A DNA stretch of 64,000 bases from Ophthalmolycus amberensis (lineage: Eukaryota > Chordata > Actinopteri > Perciformes > Zoarcidae). Position numbers and translations under genes: made by a program. Below the pieces are notes generated by a model. It was not told the DNA's origin and did not search any database. It saw only the letters and a program-made list of their open reading frames with translations. Shown here in pieces: positions 1 to 13,291 of this stretch. The stretch's first letter is position 1; every line of letters starts with the position of its first letter. The stretch lies in contig JAFEUB010000314.1 of assembly GCA_024529925.1 (NCBI GenBank), positions 157,001 to 221,000 on the forward strand. The letters are read 5' to 3'.

Positions 1-1929
1 TATAGTCGGAAACACGGTGCTTTAGGTCCAATTAGCGCAAGGCCGTCTGTGTAACAGAATTAAGCACTAGTCCAGAAAGAGAACGCATCAGCAGCAAAAG
101 CCCACAGTGGCAATGTGAATTATGATGAAGAATGAAGACAGAGCCATTGAAGATGCTCTGTGCTCGTACCGTGCTTCTCCGGTAAATCTCACTGTGCATA
201 GAAACAGTGTTGACTTCAATTATTAGACATGAATAAAACAACAGTGGCCAGGATGCCATGTGTACAGCTGAGTAGAGCAATGTCAGCATTCAGACTTGTG
301 TTTCTCATAATTATTCATCTCATCCGGGATTTTTACAAAGCTGTGAAACAGCATGCAGGGACTGAAATGAATACTGACCAAGCACCGAAGCCTTGTTAAG
401 CTCCATCTATAAAAGTCACTGTCCCTGCTGACCACTGTATGTTCGAAGCAGGAACAATGGCTCCGTATCCAACAGGCTGTTGATTAACTGCCTGTAACAC
501 TGGCTCTGCACAAAGTGGTTTTTCCACCGGCTGGATGAGTGAGCACGGTTTACTGAATCAGCTTTGTCTTTTAATTGAATATGTCGCAGAACGGCTGAAA
601 AGCGGCCCGGATGGTCGTACAGTGTAGTCCCAATGGAAAAAAATAAATATGTATTCGCGGCTGCTGAGAATATTTTTACGAAGTCGGAGGAGCGAAGAAC
701 GAGAAAATGGACAAAGAGACATGAAGGGGCATTAGTTAGAGCGATGGCGGGAACAGAGAAAGTTGCGTCTGGAGTGGCTTCATCACAGACACATAATGCT
801 CTCTCCTGGATGGCAAGATGCTCGATGGTCTGCAGGAATAATAAGAGACTGTCTGTAGTGAGACAGATACGAGCTGTTGTCTCCAACAGCGAAATTTCTC
901 TCCATTTCCTCCCCCTTTTTTTGACCGTATCTGTCTCCCCCTCCCCCCCTCCCCCTCTCTCTGTCTCTTTGTATTATGTGGTGCATCCACTGTGGTTATA
1001 ACTCTGTTAACAGACGCTGGCCTGTGGGCAATGCAGCATCCCTCCATATCGGCCTCTCTGTTCATGCCCTAGACCATGCGATTGTCATACAAGCATAAAG
1101 TTATGCAGTATTTATTGCTGCAACTTAGTTTTCTTTTTGTGTTTTACATGTAGCCTACATCAATCTGACAGTGGTGTTTCACCAAAGTGGCAAAAACATT
1201 ATAAATGTTGCTGTTTTGCATATAATCCACACTGTAAACAGTGTCATTCTGCTTTTGACAGAAGCCATTTCACTGAATGGTGCACATTATGTTTTACATA
1301 TGTTTTACATGTATTACAGATGTCCACCAGTAAAATAAGCAACTCAGTCATTTTACTGTGAGTTTAAACTCCTTGATCACTTTGTTAGGTACTATATAAT
1401 CTAATAAAATCCACTACAACAGCTCAGATATGAATGTTTAGTTTTTGTAAAAAACTTTCACAGAGGTGTTGATTCAACTATGTGTTTATTATTGACGTTG
1501 ACGTTTGCAGTGCTGTACATGCATCTATGCATGAAGCCATTCATTCACACATCGACACACTTACAGGAGTCAAACACATATTCATATCCTTTAATCCAGA
1601 CCTTATTTCACTTTAAATGACAAGAACAGTTATTTATGTATTTCTATGTATTATTTATAATCCATCCAGTTGAATTTGAAAACTGAGAGTAATAATTTGT
1701 TAAAATATAATTGATGTGTACTTTATTTGATTTGACAGTTGTTGACTACACAGAGACGTTGTTACTACTATTAGGCTTCTTGAATATATTGATATATATA
1801 TGGCAGTAAATAGCGTGAGCTAGATATTATTGAAATGTTTCGGACCTTTGCCCGAGGAGATTTTCTCGATCTGGACCTTTTGGAATTTTAGTTGAAGACC
1901 CCTGCCCTAGACAGACGTGTTTGCTCTAA

Positions 1930-1946
1930 CCCCCCCCCCCCCCCCC
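1930..1946. repeat. C homopolymer, 17 bp
   Basis: Uninterrupted C run. Confidence 0.95.
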
Positions 1947-2860
1947 ACTCTACTACAGTACTCGCTCGCAGTCCCCCATTGTGGAGGACAGCGCCATGCC
2001 AGGACGGAGACTTGACATGATTCGTCCTTTTCATATAATTAGGAGCATCCAGGAAGATGCTCTCCTGCTAAATCCCTCAATTTCCTTTTGGCTTTTTTTT
2101 TTACCACAGGACACGCTGTACAATACACATTGCTACCGCCGTGAAATACAAAAAGACAAGAAGGCCGTGAGCAATCAGCAGTGAGAAATGTGGAGGCCGG
2201 CGTCCATTCTATTACTCATTTCACCATTTTTTACATCCTTACGTGCCGAGTACAAATTACTTTTTAAGAGGATTTTGAACGGAACGAGGTGGCAACCGGG
2301 ACACGATTGGGTAGTATATAGAGAAATGATGAAAGGAGAACGGAGAGAAACAACAGGAAGGAGCAGAAAGAGGAAGGGCAGAGCAGAACTGACTGTGAAA
2401 AATGCAAAATAAAACAAGAAAACAGGAGAATAGGGAAGCACACGTGCTAGTGTGCCAAAGAATAGCACAGCTGGGCTCAGCGTATAGTGCAAAAACACCC
2501 AGCGCAGAGCAGAAAAGGATTTCTGCAGTAAAAAAGGCTCAACAGTACTGTCAAACCAACTTTATTTTAACATTACTACAGATACGCAGTCTCTTGTCTT
2601 TCTCCGTCGCTCCGTCTCTCGGTGGGCCTGTCGGTTATTTGCTGCTGGAGCTCCCAGCGCTCTCCCGATACCTCGATGCTCGGCCCACGTCGTGTCAAGG
2701 TTGTGTCAATATCGTGTCGAATACACCGACTCCATCGCTCGCTGACGGATAGTATTTTATTGAGCTTGAAACCCTTTGACAAGACAAAGAAAGCGAGGAG
2801 GAGGGAGACTGAGGGAAAGAGGGAGATGAAAAGGATTGGAAGGTACCGGGAGAGAGAGCA

Positions 2861-2883
2861 AGAGAGAGAGAGAGAGAGAGAGA
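2861..2883. repeat. (AG)n, 23 bp
   Basis: ag array in a purine-rich stretch at 2780-2905. Confidence 0.9.
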
Positions 2884-5800
2884 CGGGGAAGAAGAGAGAG
2901 AGCTAGTTGGCGCCGTGTCGCCTGTCAGCTAGCTTAGCGTTTGGGGAAAAGCTCAACACAGTTTCTTTCTTTTCTTTTTTTCTCTGGCACTTATCTGAGT
3001 TTATTGCCCTGTGTAATGGCTATAAGGGGCCGAGGGAAGCAACAGTGAAGGCTGGCTCAGCTCCTCTCCCGCTCCTGGAACTCAGTAAATACCCCAATGC
3101 TGGCTTTGACCTAGCCCAGAGCTATTACGGGCCTATTTAATCCAAATCAATAAACTTTAAAGCGCTCACTGAAACAAATGAAGTTTGTCAAATTGTATGG
3201 CGGAGAAGCCCTCCCAGCAGGCGCTATAGTGAGACCAGCCACAGAAATATACTCTAGGTTGGATGATGCATGGTTTTGAAATACATGCTGCATTATGATA
3301 GAAGAAAGGGAGCATTCCAACATGTAAGTGCTTTAGCAAGAAGGGGTCTGCTGCACTACCAGTAGAGGATAGGTAATAATCTGACCTCCTTTATGGGATT
3401 CCTCTGCTATTTATGTCTTCATGTGGCCATTTTCCTTTATGCTGTATTGGAGGTGTGGTTGCAACCGTTGAGAGAATTGCCCTATTAGGCTTAATGGATG
3501 TAGAGGCGGTAGGTGCAGTGATGGAGGAGGCCGAGGAGCGGGACGCAGCCGTGGACCCTTCTTAATAATCGCCCTCTTTCACCCCGTCGTAAGTTGGCAA
3601 AGAGTTTCACAGTTTACCCGCTGCGGTGGAGGGCTGGACATGTGACTAAGCAGTACTGTATCTCTTCCTTTTACTCAACAAGAAAGTATTAGTGTGAATT
3701 AAAAACATTTAAAGATATTGTTTCAAATTGTTTCTGGTCAGTTTTCCGACTCGTGGAAAGAAGGGATTTTTAAATACACATTAAGGTGTTTGTTTTACGA
3801 CATTGTCTATTTGCTTCTGTAGATTTCTCCTAAATTAACCCAAAGTTACCATTATATAATCATTAGTGTATTTAAACAAAAAACAATTGTCTTAGTGTCG
3901 GTAATAAACTAGGGAAGTGTCATGGTGATATCTTTTAGTTCATTATTTTACCCTACAAACTCGTAGTGTCTTGCAAAATGTACATCATTTTATAAAACAT
4001 CTTTAAAGGGAAGCAAGAAATCTCCCCTTCATCAGCACTTACATCCACCACATTCTCAGTATATCTACATTCTGAAGGTGTTTTGCAGAGGGGTGTGTTC
4101 ATATATCATTCATAGCCTGATTTATAGAACATTTTATTCCCAAAAACATGGCGAAATGTATTCATTTTTCCTGGCTGTTCAGAGTCTTCTCTGATTTATG
4201 GAGTGATAAAAAGAGATTAAAAAAAAACCTTTGACTTTTTCTCTTCATCCAATCTTCAGATTTCTGGTCTGGAAATGTATGCAAATTAGCACATATTTAA
4301 TACTTAAACATAAAATGTCAGAACACAAGACCAAAAATATTTGTCTTATTGTCAGTAATCTACTGTGGACTGTTTTATGGTGAAATCTACGTCTATGTTT
4401 AAGCACTCACAGCATTTAGTTGAGGTTAGGGAAGGAAAAAGTCAACACTGACACTTTTACAGTATTTGATGAAAAACACCATCTTGTCAATCGTGTCAAC
4501 GTCCTTCACTTACACACCCTCCATCCCGTCCTCCCTCCTACGACAGTCTGTGTGGGACAAGAAAGTGGCACCTTAAGAAAAAACACCGATCAAGAACATA
4601 ATTTAATTTTAAACGTATTCAGCTGAAGTAATTATTTACACTTCGAGGAGACATGTTGGTATTTGATGATGTCTGAATTCCTTGATTATGCAAATATGTT
4701 TTTCTTTGCCCATGATCAAACTCGCCCAGCCTCTGGTGGTTGGTATCATTAAAGTAAACAATGCAGATCAATTGTCTGTGGCGTCAGCAAATACACTAAT
4801 ATGCTGGACCTGCTAGTGATGTCTAAAATGATGTGTCTTTGCTGCATGAATGTTAACATCACTGAATCAGCATTAAGGGATGAGTAAACAATGCCAAGCT
4901 CAAACAAACAGTGAACAGGTAGTGATGTGATGTTGTGATGCATATAAATAGTTGAGCCGAATGTTCTTGGCAGGTACATTTATTAATGAGTTTGTGGAAC
5001 GGGAGCCAAACAGCTCATTTTGGACTCCGGATCATCACAGGACAGATGTGATCAAGTGGGACTTCAGGTGGAAAACTTCCATCGGTCATATTCCCAGATG
5101 ATTTGAAACGCCGAGATGTCGCTGTCTGCCAGCGGTCATTCTCGGTGTAGTTGCACAGACACAGGGAAAGTGTGCGCTGTGGTGAATGTGAGTTGCCACA
5201 ACACCAATCAGAGCTGGAGGTCTGACAGCGCTGTAGCCGAAGCAGAACTCGCTGCTCCACCATCAGATCAACTGTCAGCGCAGACAAGACGAGATAAGTG
5301 GCTGCTGATAATCCATACCATGGCCACTCTGCCAATGCAACCCACATTAAACACAGGATTCAAGCATTGTGCAGTTATCAAGAGCAACCCCTCCCTCTAC
5401 AGCCACAGCGGCACTGCGTCAGCGCGGCAGGAAGCGCGTCAATTGACCCTTTGCTAAGCCCCGCCCCACGCTGCTACTCCCTCAAGCTGTCACAGTCTAA
5501 CGTTTGGAATAAAGAAAAAAAGCTATTTCAGAGGGAAGCAGACAGAAGGGTCAAGACAATGTGTTTGAAGGATATATCCAGGATGTCAAACGGATTGAGC
5601 AGCGACAACAGGTTAAAAAGATAAAGCTAGAAGCTGAAGCCTAAAGAGTGGTTTGAGACACTGTTCCTGTAAAATCACTCAAAAGCAAAGGCAGAATGTG
5701 AGCATAGAAGTGCTAATGCACGCTGCTAATGTTTTGCGTAGAAATTGAATGTTTTAGAGACTTGTATTTCTTTCCAAAGTTCAACCATGACAAGCTCAAA

Positions 5801-7386
5801 ATCAACAAAACCTGCTTGAAAATATAGAAAATCTGAAAGGATGGCAAACAGATATCAAAGCATATAAAAACAAACCATGAAACTGCCCAAAAACCATGAG
5901 AAAATCTGCATAAAAACTACACTGGTCATCAAAAGTAATACCGAACAAAAATAAAACAAAGGGGACATGTGGGGGTAATATGCTTGAGTGTGTGTGTGTT
6001 TGTGTTTGGATGTCAAGACACACACACACTCATTCAGTCCCAATTAGACCTCGGACACCCTGTGAAACCAGGGCTGGAACGGCAGCCTCGGTAATGGCCA
6101 GATCGTTATAGTGTCGGAGGGAGGGAAGTAGCGAGGGCAGAGAGGCCGAGAGAGGGGAGGAGGGAGGTGGATTGGGGATAATAAGAGGTTACGAGAGGAC
6201 AGACGAGGAGGGAGATGAGGAGGAGCGCTGGACCGGGGGGTTGATTCTGCTGTAGACATACACAGATGTGGAGATGCAAAGGGAATAAATGCATGGACGT
6301 GTCTATACAGAGCACAAATGATTGCTTGAGAGCCTTTCATTGTCCTTCATTCCTTGCACTTCCTCAGAGTAATATCCTGCTGCATATGCAGTGCATGAAA
6401 ATCCATAGTTACATTCTATTGGTGATGCAAGTAATTCAGCACTAAAGTGTTAAACCGAGAGCCAATTCATGATTGTTTCCACCTCTTGCACCAAAGATAT
6501 ATGAATAGAAAATGACACACACACACATGTTATCTCCAGGCCCTCACAGCCCGTCTGCCTCCCTGTCCCTCCTCTCCAGCCACATCTCCTTTTCCCCTTC
6601 GTCGCCATTTCCATCCATCCACCGGACGCCCTCTGACTTTCCTTCCTTCCCCCCTCGCCGGAGTGCCCCGCCCATCTGCACACCTGTTCCCACTCCCCTC
6701 ATCTGCGGTTCCCTCCACCTGCTCACCTGCAGCTCATTCCCTCATCAGCCTCTCAGTTCACCAGGCGGCCCAGGTCCATTCATCACCTGCCAGACCCGTC
6801 ATAGTGTTTCATGGTTTTCTTGTTGTGTCTTTTTTGTTGTTGTTGTTGTTGTTTTGGAGCTTCTGTTACCCCTAAACCTGGACCTGCACAGGCCGGTCTG
6901 CCTGCTTTCCTGAACCTGCCTATCTGGACCTGCCAGTAAGCCCATATGATATCCCTTCAATAAATACAAGGAGTGAGGATGGACTTAGAGGAATAAGGAG
7001 TTAGGATAGTATTTTTTATTAATCACTATTACTATTGTGATACTATTATGTCTTGTATTCATAATCTTCTGAGCTACTGTGCGTAAGGCAATAAGTGTCA
7101 AGCCTCACGCAGTCCAACCAACAGTGTAAATCACATGCAAACCAGGGTATTTTGTCAAACATAAAGAATGTGGAGATAAATACATGCGGAACGGAAGGGA
7201 GGAAAGGAAGGCAGAGGAGACGGTTCAACGGAAGTCCAAAAGGCTTCAGGCTCAAAGAAAGGGATGTGGGAAATGGAAGAGAAGAAGACTGTTATGGGGG
7301 AGAAGAGGGAGGCGGCAGTGGGAGAACAAGGACAATGCCTGTGATTGTATCGTCTTTGTCACTGGCATTTTGGAGGACAGCAGGGC

Positions 7387-7412
7387 TGTGTGTGTGTGTG
7401 TGTGTGTGTGTG
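7387..7412. repeat. (TG)n, 26 bp
   Basis: Uninterrupted tg array. Confidence 0.9.
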
Positions 7413-8572
7413 CGCATTCACGTCCCCATCCACTCAATTTGTGGAATTGATCCGCTCCCTAATAGTGAGCAAAACAAAAAGTCAGCCTAATCCAACCTCT
7501 ATTTATAACACAGATGGGAGAGAGGAGGGGGGGTGAGGGATACAATTCAACAGTAAGAGTGCTACAAAACCCTATGACAGAGAGATGAGAAGAAATATAG
7601 AGGAAGACAAATGGAGAGCGAGGGGAACAAAGAAATGGGGAAAAAAAGCAAGACCACTCAGTGCCACTGAAAGGATGTATGAGAGAGCTCACAGACTACC
7701 AGCAAGAAGAGAGCCAGTGGTCGACTGAGAGAGAGCGAGAGATGAGAAGGAAGGGGTTAAGGCAGAGAAAATGGAGATCAGAAAAACTAACAAGTGGAGA
7801 GGATGAGAGAGGCCAGGCTGGTGGCTGCCGGAGGACGAGAGCGAAGAGTGAGCGGCGAAGAACACAAGATAGATTGAGAGCAAAAGGAAGCGAGACAGGA
7901 AGAGGCGAGAGCACTTGCTGGCGGGCGGCAGCGAGAGGGTGAAGAGGTGGTGGAGAGCGAAGGAGCGATAGATGGACAGCGAGAGAAATTAGTGAGGAGC
8001 ACTTGTGTTTTTGGAGATGTTGTCGAGTCGAATGAGAGCGTGTTGTTGTGAGACGGGTCAGGGCGGCTATTCTTACCCCCGGTGGCTCAACTGGTCTTTT
8101 TTTCTCTCCCTCGCTCTTTTTTTTACCTCGCCCACACTTAATCTGCTGAAGGAAAGAACAAGCACTGCCGTCTAATTTGAGGAGAGGAAAGTCGGCGCAG
8201 GAGGTGTTGAGCTCGATATACAAGAGGAGCAGGTGCTCTGCAACCACAATAACAACTAGCCCGCTACCATTGGAAATGTGATGAAACTGTAAATCAGCGT
8301 GAGCAATATTTACGCATATAATAGCACGGATCATTTGTATACAGTACAAGATAGATGATGCAGGCACATCTGATGGCTTTAGAGCAGAAGCTGTTGAGCT
8401 GTTGAGCTGGAGGGGTTGCTGGTCTGATCTTTGGAAGCATATTGAGCTGTCAGGTGGGTGTTTGCTCGCTGTCGCAGGTGAAGTCGGTGTAGACGGAGTA
8501 CAAACAGCACAGCAGCGAGGATCATCCTAACTGGTCCCCACAGCGAGAACAGAGGCAGCAGCACTTGGTTTG

Positions 8573-8573
<1 letters not shown>

Positions 8574-8611
<38 letters not shown>
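8574..8611. repeat. (TG)n, 38 bp
   Basis: Uninterrupted tg array. Confidence 0.95.
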
Positions 8612-8612
<1 letters not shown>

Positions 8613-8958
8613 CCACAGTATGTGCACCAACCAGTGGGGAACTGGTGGAGCTTTTAGGCTCTCTTTGATTTTCATGTATTTCGTCTAATTTACGGACCTT
8701 CATCATGAAGTTAGACTTGGAGTCATTTTGTTTGTGGGACGTTTGCAAAAACATTTTCTCTTACAATGCATGCACAGCAAATTAAGTATCCAGGCTTTAA
8801 AAGCGGCTAAAGACGACTCTTTTTCTTTCAACTTATTATGAAATAAATGTTGCCTTCGGCATTTAGATTGGGTTGTTTTTCTGGACAGTGGCCAGGCTGC
8901 CAGTGGTAGCATGTTGCTAATGCTAGCAGCAGAAAAACGAACCGGGTGCAACAAGGAA

Positions 8959-9004
8959 GCCAGCGTTAGCATGGCCAGCGTTAGCATGGCTAGCGTTAGC
9001 CATG
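8959..9004. repeat. 15-bp minisatellite, three copies
   Basis: Unit gccagcgttagcatg occurs twice exactly, then as gctagcgttagccatg. A related tagcatgttgctaatgctag lies just upstream at about 8908-8927. Confidence 0.9.
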
Positions 9005-9188
9005 TAGCTAGATTTGTTCGTTTGATCATATAAACAAAGATAACGTTTTCCTGCGGTGGTCTTTCTTAAATGTGCAGGGGGGGGAACTTACTTCATTCCA
9101 AAAACAAATTTTAGTTGATGTAAAACCAAACAACCAAACAAAATCTGTTGGTAAATCTACCACTATCCAATCGGCTGCACACACAAAT

Positions 9189-9208
9189 ACACACACACAC
9201 ACACACAC
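9189..9208. repeat. (AC)n, 20 bp
   Basis: Short ac array with further acac tracts on both sides. Confidence 0.9.
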
Positions 9209-9760
9209 GGATATTTACAAGCACACACAGGAGGCACAGCTTTTCTGTCAGTGTATTTATTCCGCCTAATGTGATTATCCCATAAACCCTCGACAGGCGA
9301 GCACATACCATATGTTCATGTGCAAAATAGAAAAGAGTGGACAAATGCAGCCAGTGGTTCATCCACATCTAACTGTGTCAAAAAATCCGCCAAAACAGAT
9401 GTTTTATGGGGTTTTGAAAGCGTGACAACAGACCTGTTTGATGCAAAAACACTTTAAAATGTAATAAAGTTACAAGTGAATATAGTTGATAATCATCTTC
9501 GTATAATAATGCATACTTTAATGTGTTAAGAGGCTCACAGTACACTGGTACTGACACTTGAGAGACGCATTAGAATGCATAGAAATGTTGTACGTTGGAT
9601 TGTTTGGATTTAAATACACTTACAGTCTGTGTCAAAATGAATAGAGAAATGCAAAAGAAACTGAAAAAAAGAGTGAAATGTCTTTCTTTACTTTCCTTGA
9701 AGAAGCTCATTCCTCGTATCCAGAAACCCAGCTGATTCTCACAAGTATTCTAATACCAGT

Positions 9761-9761
<1 letters not shown>

Positions 9762-9801
<40 letters not shown>
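9762..9801. repeat. (CA)n, 40 bp
   Basis: Uninterrupted ca array. Confidence 0.95.
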
Positions 9802-9804
<3 letters not shown>

Positions 9805-9982
9805 CCCAGATGCAATCAGTGTGGCCTTTGCTTTGATCCATTGTGCTCTAACGATTAAGCCTTCGCCCTGCTCGGTGGCCTATAGGCCAGCTCTGCTGCT
9901 GTGCATCTCATCACATCCATTCATCACCCTGTGTCTGTCTCCACCTCCAGTCCTCTATCACATCAGCCTGCCACTGACCTAC

Positions 9983-9986
<4 letters not shown>

Positions 9987-10019
<33 letters not shown>
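9987..10019. repeat. (AC)n, 33 bp
   Basis: Uninterrupted ac array 185 bp after the previous one. Confidence 0.95.
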
Positions 10020-10020
<1 letters not shown>

Positions 10021-10726
10021 TTGAGACCGACAGCCATACAGTTAGTTGACAGTACACTGTATTATTTTAGCTTTTCCTGAATGCAGTTCCTTTCATGTTG
10101 CTCACGTCTTACTCAAGGTTTGGGCAAAGTCCCTGTTTGCAATATGAGATCTTTGGTGACTACTGGATTTATTTTCCATTAGAATCAGCCATTCTTACAG
10201 ATCCATCAGTAATATTTGACAGATCATCTCATTGTGTTTCACTGTTTGCTGCGATCAAAACAAGATCTTCAGTTTTGGCGCATCAAAAATGATTAAAAGC
10301 TTTTTTTCTTTGTACAAATGAAACTCGTTTGAGGCTTTTCTTCTGAATATGCAACAGATATGATTGGCATAGTTGGAGCAAAGCCTCATTCCAGCGCATA
10401 TTTCACCTTGTAAATCGAGGATGTATATGCATTTCTTCAGCTGCTCGACTTGCTCATAGATTTGTAATAATTCCAATCCATCACGATTTAAATTACAGAT
10501 CTCAGAAATACGAAAACATACAGAAATGTATTCCTTCCATTACACTGTTACAATATTTTCACCACTCTGTAACCTTTCTGTTAATTGGACCACTAGTACA
10601 AAGAGCTTCTGTGTATTTGCACACAGATGACAGTTCATCATTTGCTGTGAGCAATTTCCCTATTATTACAGCTTGGAACCTCGGCGTAAAAGGTCAATAT
10701 TTACCTCACACCCACACGTGCTTGTG

Positions 10727-10745
10727 CACACACACACACACACAC
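10727..10745. repeat. (CA)n, 19 bp
   Basis: Short ca array. Confidence 0.9.
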
Positions 10746-11279
10746 TCCCTGGCCTATCCACACTGACGGAAATAGAAACGGTGGAAAAGTACACTAAGTC
10801 GAGCCTTTTTATGGGAGAAATGAAAATGCTAATTTTGAGAAGGTGTGATATTCTGCATGCTGCACCTTGAGTTGCCGTTTCACCCCAACGTGATTCAATA
10901 TCTTTTTTATTTTATTACGTCTCTTCTGTAAGGAGAGGGCCCTCCGCCTCCATCTCTCCATGCCCGGTTTAACGTATGGGAAGATGATATCTCAGCCGGC
11001 TCCTCTTAAGAAGCAATACATGCTTTTCAAACGCCGTGTCCTCTACTGCGAGCCGTCTCTCTGCCGTCGCAGCTCGACGAGATGTGGTTGAGGTCACTTC
11101 TTCTAGCTGTTAAGCTTGATAATCTTAGGCTTTTTTGTATCTGTTATCCTTCCTGTTACACCCTGAAGTTCAGCTGTGTGCCACTCAAGTGCATCAATCT
11201 TTCCTCTGCCTCTCGGCTCGGCTCTATCAGTGTTTACTGACGGCACACATCATTCTTCCCATAAAACCAACAGCAGACA

Positions 11280-11432
11280 GTGACGCACGGCCCGCGGCGC
11301 GGCGGACCGCGCTCCATCCCCGCGACGAATCAGTGGCTTGATAACGCGGTGGAAGCGAAAGGCCCGCGTCTCATCGGGAGACCAGAGGGTGGCGTCTCCG
11401 AGGGGCGGGCGGTGGGCGGCGCGCACAGCTGG
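11280..11432. promoter_or_regulatory. CpG-dense block, candidate CpG island
   Basis: I count about 25 CpG dinucleotides in roughly 150 bp, in an otherwise AT-rich, CpG-poor intron. The block includes runs such as cccgcggcgcggcgg and an Sp1-type GC box ggggcggg at 11402-11409. It could be an unmethylated island or alternative promoter about 3.8 kb upstream of the exon at 15179. No first exon is identifiable. Confidence 0.5.
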
Positions 11433-11570
11433 AAGCAACTCGACACAAAGTTCGGGGCCTAATCGTCTCATTGTTTCCGTTCTGCTTGAGAGGATCAGCA
11501 GCCATGCTAAGCTCCTCGGGGTACCGGCCCTCAGCTGCTCTCTGCCATCTTGCTTTTGTCGCCGTCGTCG

Positions 11571-11590
11571 TTGTTGTTGTTGTTGTTGTT
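11571..11590. repeat. (TTG)n
   Basis: Trinucleotide array preceded by gtcgtcg. Confidence 0.9.
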
Positions 11591-11808
11591 TGCGATCGTC
11601 GAGCAGAGCCAATTTATTTCGGTGGCATTGTTTGGTTTGTTTTATTTTGTCGACCTTTCAATATGGTTTTCAGTTAATCATTGTTTCTTCTTTGTCTTTA
11701 GGGTGCTTTGTTGTTCATGAGGTGCTGTTATGAGAAATGAGCACAGCCTGTCAGTATTTTCTTGTCGGTAGTAATTCACGTCTTTATTTCTAACAGAGTT
11801 TATTATTG

Positions 11809-12185
11809 CAGCGGTGGGAGAAGTATTCTGATCCTTCGACGCAAGTCAAAATAGGCTTTTAATGTGAAGCAACAGCAGTGGTGGCAAGTGGCTCGTTGTC
11901 AGGTTCATGCTTGTTTTTGGGCTTTCTACTAGCACGTGTTTACATGCTCAACACATTATTGTTCTCACACTGTCTGACTGAAGATATCTGCCTTCATCCT
12001 CCCCGTTGTAGCGCCTGTCTCTTTAAGCCTTTGCGAAGATACTTCTTGTCTGATTTCACAGTTTGGGGATTGGTCGGTACTGCAGATACCTAGATGTATG
12101 TGCAGAAAGTAACATTATTTAAAAAAAATAATAACTTCAAAAATGTGCTCCGTACTTCAGTAAATGTAGTTACTTTCCATCACTG
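11809..12185. mobile_element. Decayed non-autonomous DNA element with imperfect terminal inverted repeats (hAT-like)
   Basis: The left end reads cagcggtgggagaagta. The reverse complement of the right end reads cagtgatggaaagtaac, matching at most positions. The inside carries ctgatcc and tacttcagtaaatgtag, typical of the cagtggtggaaagta repeats I recall from fish genomes. No matching 8-bp target duplication is visible, and no transposase is encoded. Confidence 0.55.
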
Positions 12186-12816
12186 ATTAGACAAACTCAA
12201 CTTAATTCAACAAGCAAAGAGTGAGGAAACCTCCCGGCCATGTCTCTTGGTGACGTTGACCTGTTGCTGTTCCTCTTAGTTCGACATGATAACAGTAGTC
12301 TAACACGAGTCGGTGCTTGCGCCGCCATGCCACCATGAGTAAGCCTCTGCCTTCGCTCCATCAGCCCGCGTCTGTGCGGAAGCATTTGCCATCTGTCCAT
12401 AATCTCGCATAGGATGTCATGGATTTGTCGAGGCTTTTCGCATGTATATTCTGGACGCAGAACAATGCATGGAATACAAGACGACATGTTGTCATTCAGC
12501 GCCGGCTCTGTTTGTCTGCAGACGGGTGGTGAACAAAATAACTCGGGGAAAAGCAAGTCAAGGAAATGTTATACGTATACCACATGTTCTCCCAGGAGAG
12601 CTGATGATGTTGTTATTATTTTATTTGCTGCATAACATTTGCATTTTTTCAATGAGATAAATTCAGGAGGCTAGCTGTGTGGTGTAAGCTTTAAAAGCAG
12701 TTCATCCCACACGGGGATCACGTGTGAATCCTGAGGCTGGGAACCGAACCACCCGCCCATCTGTGGGCATTGCATGCTGAACTTTTATTGTGGCAGCAAC
12801 AGGACAAAGCCAGAGG

Positions 12817-12828
12817 CAGAGAGAGAGA

Positions 12829-12869
<41 letters not shown>
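12817..12869. repeat. (GA)n, interrupted
   Basis: ga array with single gg interruptions. Confidence 0.9.
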
Positions 12870-13096
12870 GGAAGGCTTGTCACCCCGAGGGCCTCGGTCC
12901 TATCTGTCACTGTGCCAGAACGATTCTCCCTGTAAGTGATCCATGGACACCGAGTCTACAGGTCAACTGTGACAGCCTGCCTGGTGTGCGTGTTTGTGTC
13001 TTACGTAGGTGCGGGTGGGTACATCAGTGCATCTGCAGTCTGTCTCCCATGATGCCAGTGGCTGTCAGTCTCCATCTCCTGATTCACAATGCAGAG

Positions 13097-13117
13097 GTGT
13101 GTGTGTGTGTGTGTGTG
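13097..13117. repeat. (TG)n, 21 bp
   Basis: Short tg array. Confidence 0.9.
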
Positions 13118-13191
13118 CCACTAATGAAATGAGATTCAGGTAGAGATGTGACGAAGGGCATCACGGGGTTAGAGATGCACGAGAGCAATAT

Positions 13192-13205
13192 GTTGCCACG
13201 GCAAC
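13192..13205. promoter_or_regulatory. RFX X-box motif (perfect consensus)
   Basis: gttgccacggcaac fits the RFX-family X-box GTNRCC-N(0-3)-RGYAAC exactly, with complete 6-bp inverted arms and a 2-bp spacer. Occupancy is unknown. Confidence 0.55.
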
Positions 13206-13222
13206 AGTCAATGACACTTTGT

Positions 13223-13245
13223 CCATGTGAGAGTGGCTCACATGG
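13223..13245. repeat. 9-bp perfect hairpin
   Basis: ccatgtgag and ctcacatgg form a stem around a five-base loop. It lies between the two X-box-type motifs. Confidence 0.7.
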
Positions 13246-13246
13246 G

Positions 13247-13271
13247 GGAGAGGAGAGGAGAGGAGAGGAGG
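13247..13271. repeat. (GAGAG)n pentanucleotide
   Basis: About five copies of gagag between the two X-box-type motifs. Confidence 0.9.
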
Positions 13272-13291
13272 AAACAAGTTGAAGGGAAGCA

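Noticed and set aside
7661..8367. Long frames on both strands (up to 223 codons on the minus strand)
   Set aside because: The DNA is GA-rich, so the minus strand lacks stops by composition. The translation is Ser/Leu-rich with no family resemblance.
11383..11396. CTCF-like ccagagggtggcg
   Set aside because: At least two core positions differ from the CTCF consensus.
11250..11612. Minus-strand frame with a Gln run and Arg-rich part
   Set aside because: It reads the TTG array and the CpG block in reverse. No homology is recognisable.
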